Assembly: GCA_021845465.1 (NCBI GenBank)
Contig: JAKBRL010000016.1
Coordinates: 1 to 23,934 of the forward strand
Source of the DNA: Microcaldota archaeon
GTDB taxonomy: Archaea > Micrarchaeota > Micrarchaeia > Micrarchaeales > CABMGC01
Direction: 5' to 3'
DNA length: 23,934 nt
Part shown: in pieces, positions 8,113-15,450 of the stretch
Numbering within the stretch: position 1 is the first letter of the stretch
How the letters are laid out: every line of letters starts with the position of its first letter
Notes under the pieces: generated by a model
The model's database searches: none
What the model was told of the DNA's origin: nothing
What the model saw: the letters and a program-made list of their open reading frames with translations, nothing else
Position numbers and translations under genes: made by a program

Positions 8113-9105
8113 ATGGTAAATTTTGAGAGGCTTGTATCAAGAAATGTTGCAAAGTATCTTTCTGATGAGCTTGACCTTTCAGGATTAAAAATAAGCGTGA
8201 ACAAGCTCATAGAGATGGCAATATTGGGGGCAGTGGCCATGCTTTTAGTAGGTACACTTGTGCCTTTCTTGATACTTAAATACAGTATAATCCTATCAGT
8301 GCTTATAGGTATTGGAGCCGGTGCACTGGTTGTTGTCTCAATATACGCGTATCTTGAATTTGTGATAGACAAAAGAAAAACATTCGTAGAGGATATTCTC
8401 CCAGATTACATACAGCTTACAGCTGCGAACCTGAGGAGTGGAATTTCACTCGACAATGCCATGGTTTCTGCTGCCAGGCCCGAGTTTAAATTCTTCTCTG
8501 ATGACATAAAAAACATGGATAAGCAGATATATTCAGGAGAAACAATGCAGAATGCTTTGATAATGCTTGGAAAGAGATACAGGTCAAGGCAGCTGCAGCA
8601 CATGATGCGCATGATAAATGAATCTATAAGATATGGAGGGAGCATGAACGACCTCCTCAAGCAGATGGCAAAAGACCTTAGAAATCAGGCAATAATACAG
8701 AAGGAGATATCCGGACAGCTCTTCCTTTATACCATATTTATTACGTTTGCAGTATTGATAGGCGCTCCTGCACTTTATGCCCTTACAAATAAGATGATTG
8801 CAGTTACGGATGGAGTCTGGGCGGGAATACTGCAAAGCAATCCCAATGGTCTTCCTTCTACAGGAATATCATTCATAAGACCGAGCCCGCCTAAGATCAC
8901 AGTCAGCCAGTATTACAACTTTTCAATAGTTGCAGTGGTAATGATATCTTCTTTAGGAGCTTTAATAGTCTCGGTAATATCGAACGGTTCAGTACTTAGA
9001 GGCATTAAATACCTGCCGGTTTTTCTTATAGTAGGCATTGCAGTCTTCTATGTTGTTTCAATAATAATAGCTACCATGTTTGCAGCTACAGGAACAGGTG
9101 TCTGA
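8113..9105 (+). CDS. TadC/ArlJ-type membrane assembly protein 2 (T2SS F domain)
   Basis: 330 residues, second platform protein. Two N-terminal membrane helices (about 33-55 and 58-80) precede an F-domain with the typical start FVEDILPDYIQLTAANLRSG and MQNALIMLGKRYRSRQLQHM, then MRMINESIRYGGSMNDLLKQ. Three more hydrophobic helices follow near 200-222, 274-293 and 303-327. A ribosome site (TAGGG) is six bases before the ATG at 8113, which lies seven bases after the previous stop. Two different F-domain proteins behind one ATPase is the TadB/TadC arrangement and is also common in archaeal pilus loci. Similarity to the first copy is only in the domain pattern, so this is an old pair, not a recent duplication. 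Confidence 0.92.
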   Translation: MVNFERLVSRNVAKYLSDELDLSGLKISVNKLIEMAILGAVAMLLVGTLVPFLILKYSIILSVLIGIGAGALVVVSIYAYLEFVIDKRKTFVEDILPDYIQLTAANLRSGISLDNAMVSAARPEFKFFSDDIKNMDKQIYSGETMQNALIMLGKRYRSRQLQHMMRMINESIRYGGSMNDLLKQMAKDLRNQAIIQKEISGQLFLYTIFITFAVLIGAPALYALTNKMIAVTDGVWAGILQSNPNGLPSTGISFIRPSPPKITVSQYYNFSIVAVVMISSLGALIVSVISNGSVLRGIKYLPVFLIVGIAVFYVVSIIIATMFAATGTGV

Positions 9106-9137
9106 AACTTTGACATTTGGATTGGAAGGAGATCGAT

Positions 9138-9668
9138 TTACTCTATGCCTAGAGTACTGTTTGACCATATTTCTAGTTGGACGGTAACAGGCCTTCCGTT
9201 TAGTACCGCCGGGAATTTTTCCACTTGTACTGAAGTTATGTTCTCCGTTGAAGGATTCATGCCAGCTTCGTAGTTGATGCCTTCTCCGGTTATTGTTATG
9301 TAGTAGTCATAGGCCAGACCAAGCGGAGGCTTTGTCTCCTGATAGTCATATTCGGAAAGAATCCTTAGCGCAGTCATTTTGTTATATGAGAGGCCATCGG
9401 CAGTCCCATTTCCTAAGCCTATGCTTATGTTTGCCCATTCCAGAGTATTTGTGACACTTGATGTGTACTCCCAGTTTGGAGGGTAGCCTGTTGACATTAA
9501 TTGTGCCCCGGTCTCTACAAGCTGTGATTGCATATGCTGTATGTTTGAACTGTATGCCAATGAGAACTCGTTGTTTATATTTATCCATATGTAGGTCATA
9601 ATGACCATTGCTAGGACAAATATTATTATAGCGAATACAAGATCAAATGACCAGAATTGAGCCTTCAT
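9138..9668 (-). CDS. Pilin-like exported protein with N-terminal membrane helix
   Basis: 176 residues from the ATG at 9668 (MKAQFWSFDLVFAIIIFVLA). A GTG nine bases upstream in frame would add MHL. A very short polar lead is followed by a membrane helix (about 8-28) and an outer domain rich in Asn, Ser, Thr and Tyr with several possible N-glycosylation sites (NIS, NGT, NIT, NST). The shape, a short lead, hydrophobic helix and exported beta-rich domain, resembles archaeal pilin-like or pseudopilin proteins, but no clear prepilin-peptidase site (charged residue, Gly/Ala, then the helix) is seen. It converges with the Tad-like operon, 32 bases from its end, which suggests but does not prove that it is cargo or a minor component. 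A TATA box at 9701-9707 predicts a transcript starting close to the GTG/ATG, so it may be leaderless. Confidence 0.75.
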   Translation of the reverse strand: MKAQFWSFDLVFAIIIFVLAMVIMTYIWININNEFSLAYSSNIQHMQSQLVETGAQLMSTGYPPNWEYTSSVTNTLEWANISIGLGNGTADGLSYNKMTALRILSEYDYQETKPPLGLAYDYYITITGEGINYEAGMNPSTENITSVQVEKFPAVLNGRPVTVQLEIWSNSTLGIE

Positions 9669-9699
9669 CAAATGCACATAGGGATTAGATAAATAGAAG

Positions 9700-9709
9700 T
9701 TTATATAGA
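9700..9709 (-). promoter_or_regulatory. TATA box of the pilin-like gene
   Basis: On the minus strand CTATATAAAC (9700-9709) is a good archaeal TATA box. Counting about 26 bases from its centre puts transcription start near 9678, at or just before the possible GTG/ATG starts, consistent with a leaderless or nearly leaderless transcript. Confidence 0.5.
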
Positions 9710-9783
9710 TTTATATTAGCACCAGGATTTTGTGGCATGGTTGGCTTCCCATTTCCGTGTTCAGTGAACAGAATATTGACATG

Positions 9784-10593
9784 TCATATATCTTCGCCTA
9801 TGACATTTCCATTAACTGTCACACCATAGGTATAATAGGGAGATTTGCTCATGAAGAAATTTCCGACAGCAATGAATTGATTCTGCTGTGATGAGGAAGT
9901 CTGGGAGACATTAGATACTATGCGAAGTGTTACGCTCTTGCATAGCATTCCGGTAAGGTTTATGCTTGCAAATGTGAATATTCCAAGCGTGTTTGCGCCT
10001 GGTGCCGATGTTGTGTTATAATGATTTACAAGCAATTTATTTCCATTATATAGTATCTCTACATAGAGATTTTTGCTTCCTGGGGATGTTATCTGGAAGT
10101 TTAAATACGGTTCCACAACTACAAAATTTGAAGAGAGAATCCCTGGAAGAATCGGATGCGATTGTGAATAAGTAGTTGCGGCAAAATTACCGTAGTAGCC
10201 ACTCCAAGGATTGCCATAATATAGCCCATTGTAATTTGCCTCGGATAGGTTTAACGGCCCGGTTCCAAAGCCTGTCCCACTCGTAGACCATGCATAATAT
10301 GTACCTGTGCTGAAATTTCCGTTGCCTACCCATACGTAAGAGGTATTTTGTGGTATGCAGTAAGTATTATTAGTTTTCACCGTTCTGTTTGCAGGGAGGC
10401 TTGGCAAGGGAATATTTGCGCTCTCACTTTTTGGTGAGGTAATTGCATTTCTGCCTGTCGCTGTCTGATTTTTAGGCAGTATTGCCTTGCTTGGAGCTTT
10501 GCCTGATGAAGACTTGAGATATAGAGTAAGGCCTATTACGGCGCCAAAGATTACTACCACGAGTATAATTGCCATCCAGCTTTCCATAGACAT
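9784..10593 (-). CDS. Membrane-anchored surface protein, unknown function
   Basis: 269 residues. The N-terminus MSMESWMAIILVVVIFGAVI is a short lead plus one membrane helix (about 6-26), followed by a polar linker of about 50 residues rich in Ser, Pro, Asn and Lys, then an exported domain from about residue 75. That domain is full of aromatic residues, Gly, Ser and Asn (YVWVGNGNFSTGTYYAWSTS, YNGLYYGNPWSGYYGNFA) and has alternating beta-strand patterns, suggesting a beta-sandwich such as those binding sugars. Two cysteines (about residues 83 and 212) could form a disulphide. Several NxS/T sites are present. It sits between the pilin-like gene and the nrd operon on the same strand; its start overlaps an AT-rich stretch (TTTTAAATATG), so it may have its own leaderless promoter. 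No family recognised. Confidence 0.7.
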   Translation of the reverse strand: MSMESWMAIILVVVIFGAVIGLTLYLKSSSGKAPSKAILPKNQTATGRNAITSPKSESANIPLPSLPANRTVKTNNTYCIPQNTSYVWVGNGNFSTGTYYAWSTSGTGFGTGPLNLSEANYNGLYYGNPWSGYYGNFAATTYSQSHPILPGILSSNFVVVEPYLNFQITSPGSKNLYVEILYNGNKLLVNHYNTTSAPGANTLGIFTFASINLTGMLCKSVTLRIVSNVSQTSSSQQNQFIAVGNFFMSKSPYYTYGVTVNGNVIGEDI

Positions 10594-10641
10594 ATTTAAA
10601 AGGATGGATTTTTATCTTTAATTGTAAGATCGCTTAGCGGT

Positions 10642-11358
10642 TTAGGCTCTTACTTCACAACGGCCAACATAGCCTAGCCCGTTTATCTCTAGGCATGTCT
10701 TATCTAGAATATTTTTTGAATATGGTTTTACTAAAGAGAGTTTACGGTCCAGAGTTTTTTCTGAATTGAATTGCTGCAGATAATAGGAATCTGCGCCTTT
10801 TATGGCCATTGAAATGCTTATCAGGTCAGAAGGGGAGACCAATCCAGGAACAACAGTTGTCCTGAATTCGTGTGTTATCCCTGAGTTTATTATTAGGTTT
10901 ATGCTCTTTATTATGTTTGATACTACCGATGTGCCTTTTAATCCGGTAGCTTCTGCATATTTTGAATTGTCAAGACTTGTTTTGATGTCCATGGCAATAT
11001 AATTTACAAGACCGTTTTTTATTATGTCTTCTACTTTGTAAGGATTTAGCCCATTTGTATCTAACTTTACGGAGAGGCCTATTTTCTTTATTTTCCCGAG
11101 AAATATTTCAAGATCTTTTTGCAGGGTGGGCTCGCCGCCGGTTATAGTTACAGCTTCTATAAAATTCTTGGATTCGTTTAGCTTTCCTAGAATTTCTTCC
11201 TCCTCATATATGTGCAAAGAACTGTAATCTCTTTTGACAAGACTGCCGTTATGACAGAATGGACAGTACATGTTGCATCCGGTAAGAAAGATGATGGAGG
11301 TTATCTTCCCAGGATAGTCAATCAGACTGATCCTCTGAAAACCCCCTATCTCGACCAT
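10642..11358 (-). CDS. nrdG: Anaerobic ribonucleotide reductase activating protein (radical SAM)
   Basis: 238 residues. It is a radical SAM enzyme: the cluster motif CNMYCPFC supplies Cys 28, 32 and 35 for the [4Fe-4S] cluster, and TITGGEP (71-77) is the SAM-binding GGEP loop. The start GGFQRISLIDYPGKITSIIF is typical of NrdG-type activases. It uses SAM to generate the glycyl radical on class III ribonucleotide reductase. The gene starts four bases after the small glycyl-radical ORF and follows nrdD, so the three form one operon. Length is normal for the longer archaeal NrdG type. The related pyruvate formate-lyase activases are the only close alternative, and context decides for NrdG. Confidence 0.92.
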   Translation of the reverse strand: MVEIGGFQRISLIDYPGKITSIIFLTGCNMYCPFCHNGSLVKRDYSSLHIYEEEEILGKLNESKNFIEAVTITGGEPTLQKDLEIFLGKIKKIGLSVKLDTNGLNPYKVEDIIKNGLVNYIAMDIKTSLDNSKYAEATGLKGTSVVSNIIKSINLIINSGITHEFRTTVVPGLVSPSDLISISMAIKGADSYYLQQFNSEKTLDRKLSLVKPYSKNILDKTCLEINGLGYVGRCEVRA

Positions 11359-11362
11359 GCTA

Positions 11363-11560
11363 TCAGGCTTTCTGCTCTCTTGCTTTGTCGTAGGTCTTTC
11401 TATCCGAAAACTCTTCTTTCTTTCCCTGGTTCCATTGGGATACTGGCCTTAGATAACCCACGATTCTGGAGTATACCTCACACTTTGTCCTTTCGGATGC
11501 ATGCATTTCAAGTATCGTCTTTTCATTTACATCTATCTCGATCTGTTTTTCGTATTTCAT
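11363..11560 (-). CDS. Stand-alone glycyl-radical C-terminal domain of class III ribonucleotide reductase
   Basis: 65 residues encoded between nrdD and nrdG. Residues 24-58 (RTKCEVYSRIVGYLRPVSQW, then NQGKKEEFSDRKTYD) match the usual C-terminal end of NrdD proteins, including the glycyl-radical signature R-I-V-G-Y; Gly35 is the predicted radical site. In most NrdD enzymes this stretch follows directly after the CxxC zinc motif in one chain. Here nrdD ends ten residues after its last CxxC and this ORF starts on an ATGA overlap. It has its own strong ribosome site (AGGTGG, six bases before the ATG) inside the end of nrdD, and 23 additional N-terminal residues (MKYEKQIEIDVNEKTILEMH), so it looks like a genuine separate polypeptide and not a sequencing frameshift. 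It would have to dock into NrdD and be activated by NrdG. Confidence 0.8.
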   Translation of the reverse strand: MKYEKQIEIDVNEKTILEMHASERTKCEVYSRIVGYLRPVSQWNQGKKEEFSDRKTYDKAREQKA

Positions 11561-13575
11561 TTTTCCACCTTTTTAAGTATAAGTTCATCGCATTTTGGGC
11601 AGTACTCGTGTGAACCGTATATATGGCCATGTTTTGGGCATACACTGAATGTCGGAGTTATGGTATAGTAAGGCAGCTTAAAATTCTCAGCAATCTTTCT
11701 TACTAAAGCTTTTGTGGAATCCACAGAAGGCATAGCTTCGCCCAGGAAAGTATGTATAACTGTTCCACCAGTGTACTTTGATTGTATTTCGTCCTGATGT
11801 TTCAATACCTCAAATACATCATCAGTATGACCTACAGGAAGATGTGAGGAATTTGTATAGTATGGAGCTGCGCCATTTCTGAATGAATCTTCGTTTGCGA
11901 CGATTATATCTTTGAAGGCTTTTTTATCCTTTAAGGCGAGGGAATAAGCTGTGCTTTCTGCAGGAGTCGCCTCCAGGTTGTAGATGTGGTTAGTCTCAAT
12001 CTGATAATCCTCAAGAACATCTCTCATGAAGTCTAGTGTTTTCAATGCGAACTTTCTTCCTTCGCTGCTGGCTATGCCGTTTTCCTTTCCGAGGAGGTTC
12101 ATGCATGCTTCATTCATCCCTACTATGCCTATTGTTGCGAAATGGTTTTTCCAGTATTCTCCGTATGCTGACTTTATTCCGCTGAGATAATGCTTAGAAT
12201 ATGGATATAGGTTCATTTCGGTGAAGTTCTCAAGTGTCTTCCTCTTCACTTCAAGACCTTCTTTTGATACATCCATTATTTCATTAAGGCGCTCGAAAAA
12301 CCCTTTCTCATCCTTTGCCAGATAGCCTATTCTAGGAAGGTTTATGGTAAAGACACCTATTGATCCTGTTAGAGGGTTGGCTCCGAAAAGGCCGCCGCCT
12401 CTCTTCTTTAATTCTCGTGTGTCAAGCCTTAGTCTGCAGCACATGCTCCTTGCATCTTCGGGGCGCATATCGCTGTTTATGAAATTTGAGAAGTATGGTA
12501 TGCCATACTTCCTTGTCATCTCCCATATTGAATTATATCTCTCGTTTTCCCAGTCGAAATCCTTGGTTATGTTGTATGTGGGTATTGGAAAAGTAAATAC
12601 CCTGCCCACCGCATCTCCTTCAGTCATTACTTCTGCGAATGCTCTATTGATCATATCCATTTCATTCTGAAATTCCGAGTACGTGTTCTCAGTTATCTTG
12701 CCTCCTATTATGACACCTTCGCTCTTGAGATAATCCGGTACTTTGAGGTCAAGGGTCAGATTTGTAAAGGGGGTCTGAAAGCCGACTCGTGTGGGAACAT
12801 TCATATTGAATAGAAACTCCTGCATTCCCTGCAGCACTTGGTTGTAGTTTAGACCATCGTATTTGATGAATGGCGCGAGATATGTATCAAAATTTGAAAA
12901 AGCCTGGGCGCCTGCGCTTTCTCCTTGAAGAGTGTAGAAGAAATTGACTATTTGCATTAAGGCTGTTCTGAAATGTCTTGCAGGTTTTGATTCAACCTTG
13001 CCCCTCGCTCCACCGAAGCCTCGTATCAGCAGGTCTTTAAGATCCCAGCCGACACAGTATGGACCCAGGACATTCAATTGGTGTATATGCAGATCTCCGC
13101 TTTGATGCATCATTCTTAGCTTTTCGGGATATATGCGGTTAAGCCAGTATGCGGAAACTATCTTAGAAGTAACATAGTTGTTCAGGCCCTGCAGCGAGTA
13201 ATCCATGTTTGCGTTTTCTTTTACTGCCCAGTCTTTTTTGTATATGTAATCTTCAACAGTCTCTATGTCTTTAACCAGTGATGAAAGCTGCCTTATTTCC
13301 TTGTGCTGTTGCCTGTATAGGATATAGGATTTTGCAAGTTCGGGGTAGTTGTTTTCTATTAAGGTAATCTCTACAATGTCCTGAATCTGCTCTACGGAAG
13401 GCGTGCTTTTATAATACTGGTCTATCTTGTCTGAAACTTCTGAAGTGAGTCTCGCCGCTTCGTTTTCCGAACCTTTAAAATTCACAGCAAGCATAGCTTT
13501 CTGTATTGCATCTTTTATTTTCTCAGGCTGGAAGGGAACCACTGATCCGTCTCTTTTTATTACAAAATTGGCCAT
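11557..13575 (-). CDS. nrdD: Anaerobic (class III) ribonucleoside-triphosphate reductase, catalytic chain
   Basis: 672 residues. Residues 3-95 are an ATP-cone regulatory domain (VIKRDGSVVPFQPEKIKDAI). The barrel follows with conserved stretches GDLHIHQLNVLGPYCVGWDL (160-179), GESAGAQAFSNFDTYLAPFI, PTRVGFQTPFTN and MCCRLRLDTREL, whose Cys379/380 region supplies the thiyl radical cysteine. Near the C-terminus are the zinc-site residues C646, H649, C659 and C662 (SVCPKHG and YCPKC). It reduces ribonucleoside triphosphates to deoxy forms without oxygen. The usual glycyl-radical tail (RxxGY) is absent: the chain stops at LILKKVEK, and the missing part is encoded by the next, overlapping ORF. The ATG at 13575 gives MANFVIKRDG, a standard start; a TATA box lies about 50 bases upstream. 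Confidence 0.96.
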   Translation of the reverse strand: MANFVIKRDGSVVPFQPEKIKDAIQKAMLAVNFKGSENEAARLTSEVSDKIDQYYKSTPSVEQIQDIVEITLIENNYPELAKSYILYRQQHKEIRQLSSLVKDIETVEDYIYKKDWAVKENANMDYSLQGLNNYVTSKIVSAYWLNRIYPEKLRMMHQSGDLHIHQLNVLGPYCVGWDLKDLLIRGFGGARGKVESKPARHFRTALMQIVNFFYTLQGESAGAQAFSNFDTYLAPFIKYDGLNYNQVLQGMQEFLFNMNVPTRVGFQTPFTNLTLDLKVPDYLKSEGVIIGGKITENTYSEFQNEMDMINRAFAEVMTEGDAVGRVFTFPIPTYNITKDFDWENERYNSIWEMTRKYGIPYFSNFINSDMRPEDARSMCCRLRLDTRELKKRGGGLFGANPLTGSIGVFTINLPRIGYLAKDEKGFFERLNEIMDVSKEGLEVKRKTLENFTEMNLYPYSKHYLSGIKSAYGEYWKNHFATIGIVGMNEACMNLLGKENGIASSEGRKFALKTLDFMRDVLEDYQIETNHIYNLEATPAESTAYSLALKDKKAFKDIIVANEDSFRNGAAPYYTNSSHLPVGHTDDVFEVLKHQDEIQSKYTGGTVIHTFLGEAMPSVDSTKALVRKIAENFKLPYYTITPTFSVCPKHGHIYGSHEYCPKCDELILKKVEK

Positions 13576-13622
13576 ATAACCACAACAGGTAGTGTTTTGA
13601 AGCTATTTGAATACTACATATT

Positions 13623-13635
13623 GCTATTTATATTT
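13623..13635 (-). promoter_or_regulatory. TATA box of the nrd operon
   Basis: On the minus strand AAATATAAATAGC (13623-13635) is a strong TATA-like element. A transcription start about 26 bases on would be near 13604, giving a leader of roughly 29 bases before the nrdD ATG. It is separate from the palindrome at 13698-13711, which lies some 70 bases further upstream. Confidence 0.5.
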
Positions 13636-13697
13636 CCGCCACGGACCGCTGGAAAATCAAGTATATCCAAAATAGGATTTAAATAAAAAGGTAAAAG

Positions 13698-13711
13698 TAT
13701 ACTTAAGTATA
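13698..13711. promoter_or_regulatory. Perfect 14-bp palindrome, possible operator
   Basis: TATACTTAAGTATA is a perfect palindrome lying ten bases beyond the HxlR-gene stop and about 125 bases upstream of nrdD. The core TACTTAAGTA resembles the TACT...AGTA half-sites reported for some HxlR-type regulators. A related CATACTTTT half occurs at 14163-14171, next to the start of the HxlR gene. Candidate operator for the adjacent regulator; binding is inferred. Confidence 0.4.
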
Positions 13712-13720
13712 GCTGAATTT

Positions 13721-14131
13721 CTAGTTTTTACTCGGTAATTCTGCTTTTTCGGGATTGTGCTGCAGGAATAGATAGCATTCTGCACACTTACGTTCGGTGC
13801 AGAGTGGGCTTGTCCCATATGCCTTTGTTCCGAATGATTTCAGATCCTTTATGATCTTCTCAAGTCCAAGACCGTTTTTCGTGAGCGTGTATTTAATATG
13901 TGTTACTCCGTTTTTTTTATATTCTGATTTTTTCACTATACCCGCATTGGAAAAATCCCTGAGTATCGCACTCAGGCCTCTTGGTGTTATCTCTTTCAAC
14001 GAGAGCAGTATTTCGTTAAAGGATGTACTGCCACCTGCACCACTTATACTCTCTACTACAGGGATAGACCATCTCTTCCCCAGTATATGCAGAAGATTTA
14101 GGGTTGCGCATGATTCTGTTTCGGCTTTCAT
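13721..14131 (-). CDS. HxlR-family winged-helix transcriptional regulator
   Basis: 136 residues, one HxlR winged-helix domain. The family pattern is clear: Cys8, then LHILGKRWSIPVVESIS, SFNEILLSLKEITPRGLSAI (recognition region), FSNAGIVKKSEYK and the wing VTHIKYTLTKNG. HxlR proteins are dimeric repressors or activators, many of them redox or aldehyde sensors using the cysteine near the N-terminus; that position is Cys8 here. The tail adds CTERKCAEC (Cys111, 116, 119), which is not part of the core family and could bind metal or sense redox state. The gene is divergent from the membrane protein/ferredoxin/hydrolase genes and lies upstream of nrdD, so either could be a target. A TATA box 20-25 bases before the ATG suggests a leaderless transcript. 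Confidence 0.9.
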   Translation of the reverse strand: MKAETESCATLNLLHILGKRWSIPVVESISGAGGSTSFNEILLSLKEITPRGLSAILRDFSNAGIVKKSEYKKNGVTHIKYTLTKNGLGLEKIIKDLKSFGTKAYGTSPLCTERKCAECYLFLQHNPEKAELPSKN

Positions 14132-14148
14132 AATTGTTTTTTTGTTAA

Positions 14149-14159
14149 TCTATTATAAA
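14149..14159 (-). promoter_or_regulatory. TATA box of the HxlR regulator gene
   Basis: CTTTTTATAAT on the minus strand (about 14149-14159) lies centred some 22 bases upstream of the HxlR ATG at 14131, the spacing expected for a leaderless archaeal transcript. The same TATTATAAAAAG reads as a TATA-like box on the plus strand too, so the site could also serve a transcript for the membrane-protein gene. Confidence 0.5.
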
Positions 14160-14256
14160 AAGCATACTTTTGATGATGTGGGTAGAGTTGCCCGATAAGG
14201 CATCCTTTGTGGTAATTAATAAAAGCTTTTCTTTCCTACTCTGCCTAGGTAATAGT

Positions 14257-14988
14257 TTGATAGAGTTTTTATTGCAGACAGTGACTAACAGCAGTACGGT
14301 CATCAATAATTATGTTACTGCCGGGGCTACATATACGGAAAATACAGTAATTGTGCTGCTTACAATGCTGACTGTCCTTGCACTTTCAATACAGATTGCA
14401 AGAAGGTATTTCATAAGGGTACTTAGAAAGTTTACCCTCAGGCTTGCTGCTGATATCTGGTGGCTTATTTATGTAATACTTAGAGATGCAAGCATATTTC
14501 TGGTTGTATTCATGGGTTTGATGCTCTTCTGGCCTGGAATATATCAGGACTTCCCTATAGCTATGCCCTTTGCTCCTCTGGCTATTGATTTCTTTGCAGT
14601 TGCTCTTGTACTCATGCTGGTTGTTGACACTGAAGACAATTCATTTTACAATAGCCTTGTCTCGATATTCGTAATAATAGGATCGCTCCTGTATCTTGGA
14701 GGTATAGTCTTCGTTACCGAAAGCGCAGTGCAATTGGCAAAACTTCCACCTACGGTGGCTACAAACACAGGAAATATATGGGGTTTTGCTTACAAATATT
14801 TCAATTCCATGAATAATCCCACGCTTTCAATATACACATTCTATGTATCTATCACGATACTCGGAATATGCGGTCTGGTTGCCATAATCTACTCTTTTAA
14901 CGGAGGAGTATTCAAGAGGGAGATAGAGCCTAAGGCAAATCCGATAGTGAAACAGGCAGATGTTCCTTCGCCTGCGCAAAAGAAGTAG
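14257..14988 (+). CDS. Polytopic membrane protein, unknown function
   Basis: 243 residues from a TTG at 14257 that has an AGGT ribosome site six bases upstream and a TATA-like TTAATAAAAGC about 40 bases upstream. A longer reading from ATG at 14173 or 14176 (271 or 270 residues) is also open but has no ribosome site, so the start is uncertain. Five membrane helices can be seen: VIVLLTMLTVLALSIQI, a long one around YVILRDASIFLVVFMGLMLF, PLAIDFFAVALVLMLVV, LVSIFVIIGSLLYLGGIVFV and FYVSITILGICGLVAIIYSF. The C-terminus is a polar Pro/Lys tail, presumably cytoplasmic. There are no haem-ligand pairs or cluster motifs that I can recognise. It is followed after five bases by a two-cluster ferredoxin gene, so it may be a membrane partner in electron transfer, but that rests on position alone. 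Confidence 0.65.
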   Translation: MIEFLLQTVTNSSTVINNYVTAGATYTENTVIVLLTMLTVLALSIQIARRYFIRVLRKFTLRLAADIWWLIYVILRDASIFLVVFMGLMLFWPGIYQDFPIAMPFAPLAIDFFAVALVLMLVVDTEDNSFYNSLVSIFVIIGSLLYLGGIVFVTESAVQLAKLPPTVATNTGNIWGFAYKYFNSMNNPTLSIYTFYVSITILGICGLVAIIYSFNGGVFKREIEPKANPIVKQADVPSPAQKK

Positions 14989-14993
14989 AGTGC

Positions 14994-15443
14994 ATGGCAT
15001 TCAAATTTACCTTTGATGACAATACATGCATACAATGCGGCATATGTGGGGACTCGTGCCCCGTAAATGCGCTTGATTTCACAAGACCTAGGCATCCTAG
15101 GGTAGAAAATACAGACAGAGACAATACAGATACTGAATATATGACAGAGTATCCGATCCAGGTTTCGAAATGCACAGGATGCATGATATGCCCGACTGAG
15201 TGCCCCGTCTCCTGCATAACCATAGTCAAGACTGTGAAAGAGCCAAAATATGCGCCAAGACAGGGACCTATGCTTGATGAAGAACCTACCAAAGATGAGT
15301 TTGCCCTTTCCAAATATACTAAAGCAAGGCCATACAGGATGAAGATGAAAGATCCTTGGGGGCATGAATATATCTATATGCCCAGAAGAAGAAAATCTAC
15401 TACTCAGACTTGGGAGAAGCATGATGAAATGAATAAGGGTTAG
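14994..15443 (+). CDS. Two-[4Fe-4S] ferredoxin with extended C-terminus
   Basis: 149 residues. Two classical cluster motifs CxxCxxCxxxCP are seen: Cys 12, 15, 18, 22 (CIQCGICGDSCP) and Cys 60, 63, 66, 70 (CTGCMICPTECP). In clostridial-type ferredoxins the last Cys of each motif serves the other cluster. Between them is a 35-residue acidic insert, and after residue 80 a 70-residue basic/aromatic tail (YTKARPYRMKMKDPWGHEYI) that simple ferredoxins lack and that resembles the docking tails of complex-bound iron-sulphur subunits. It should carry low-potential electrons. Five bases separate it from the membrane-protein gene upstream and seven bases from the hydrolase gene downstream, so the three are probably co-transcribed. 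It could be a subunit of a membrane oxidoreductase whose other parts are elsewhere. Confidence 0.88.
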   Translation: MAFKFTFDDNTCIQCGICGDSCPVNALDFTRPRHPRVENTDRDNTDTEYMTEYPIQVSKCTGCMICPTECPVSCITIVKTVKEPKYAPRQGPMLDEEPTKDEFALSKYTKARPYRMKMKDPWGHEYIYMPRRRKSTTQTWEKHDEMNKG

Positions 15444-15450
15444 GAGTGTT

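Noticed and set aside
11557..13575. Intein or frameshift as the cause of the split nrdD
   Set aside because: No intein splice motifs or endonuclease region, and the second ORF has its own ribosome site plus extra N-terminal residues, so a simple frameshift is unlikely.
13797..14198. 133-codon plus-strand frame opposite the HxlR gene
   Set aside because: It is antisense to a clear HxlR protein, starts without a ribosome site and its translation shows no recognisable domain.
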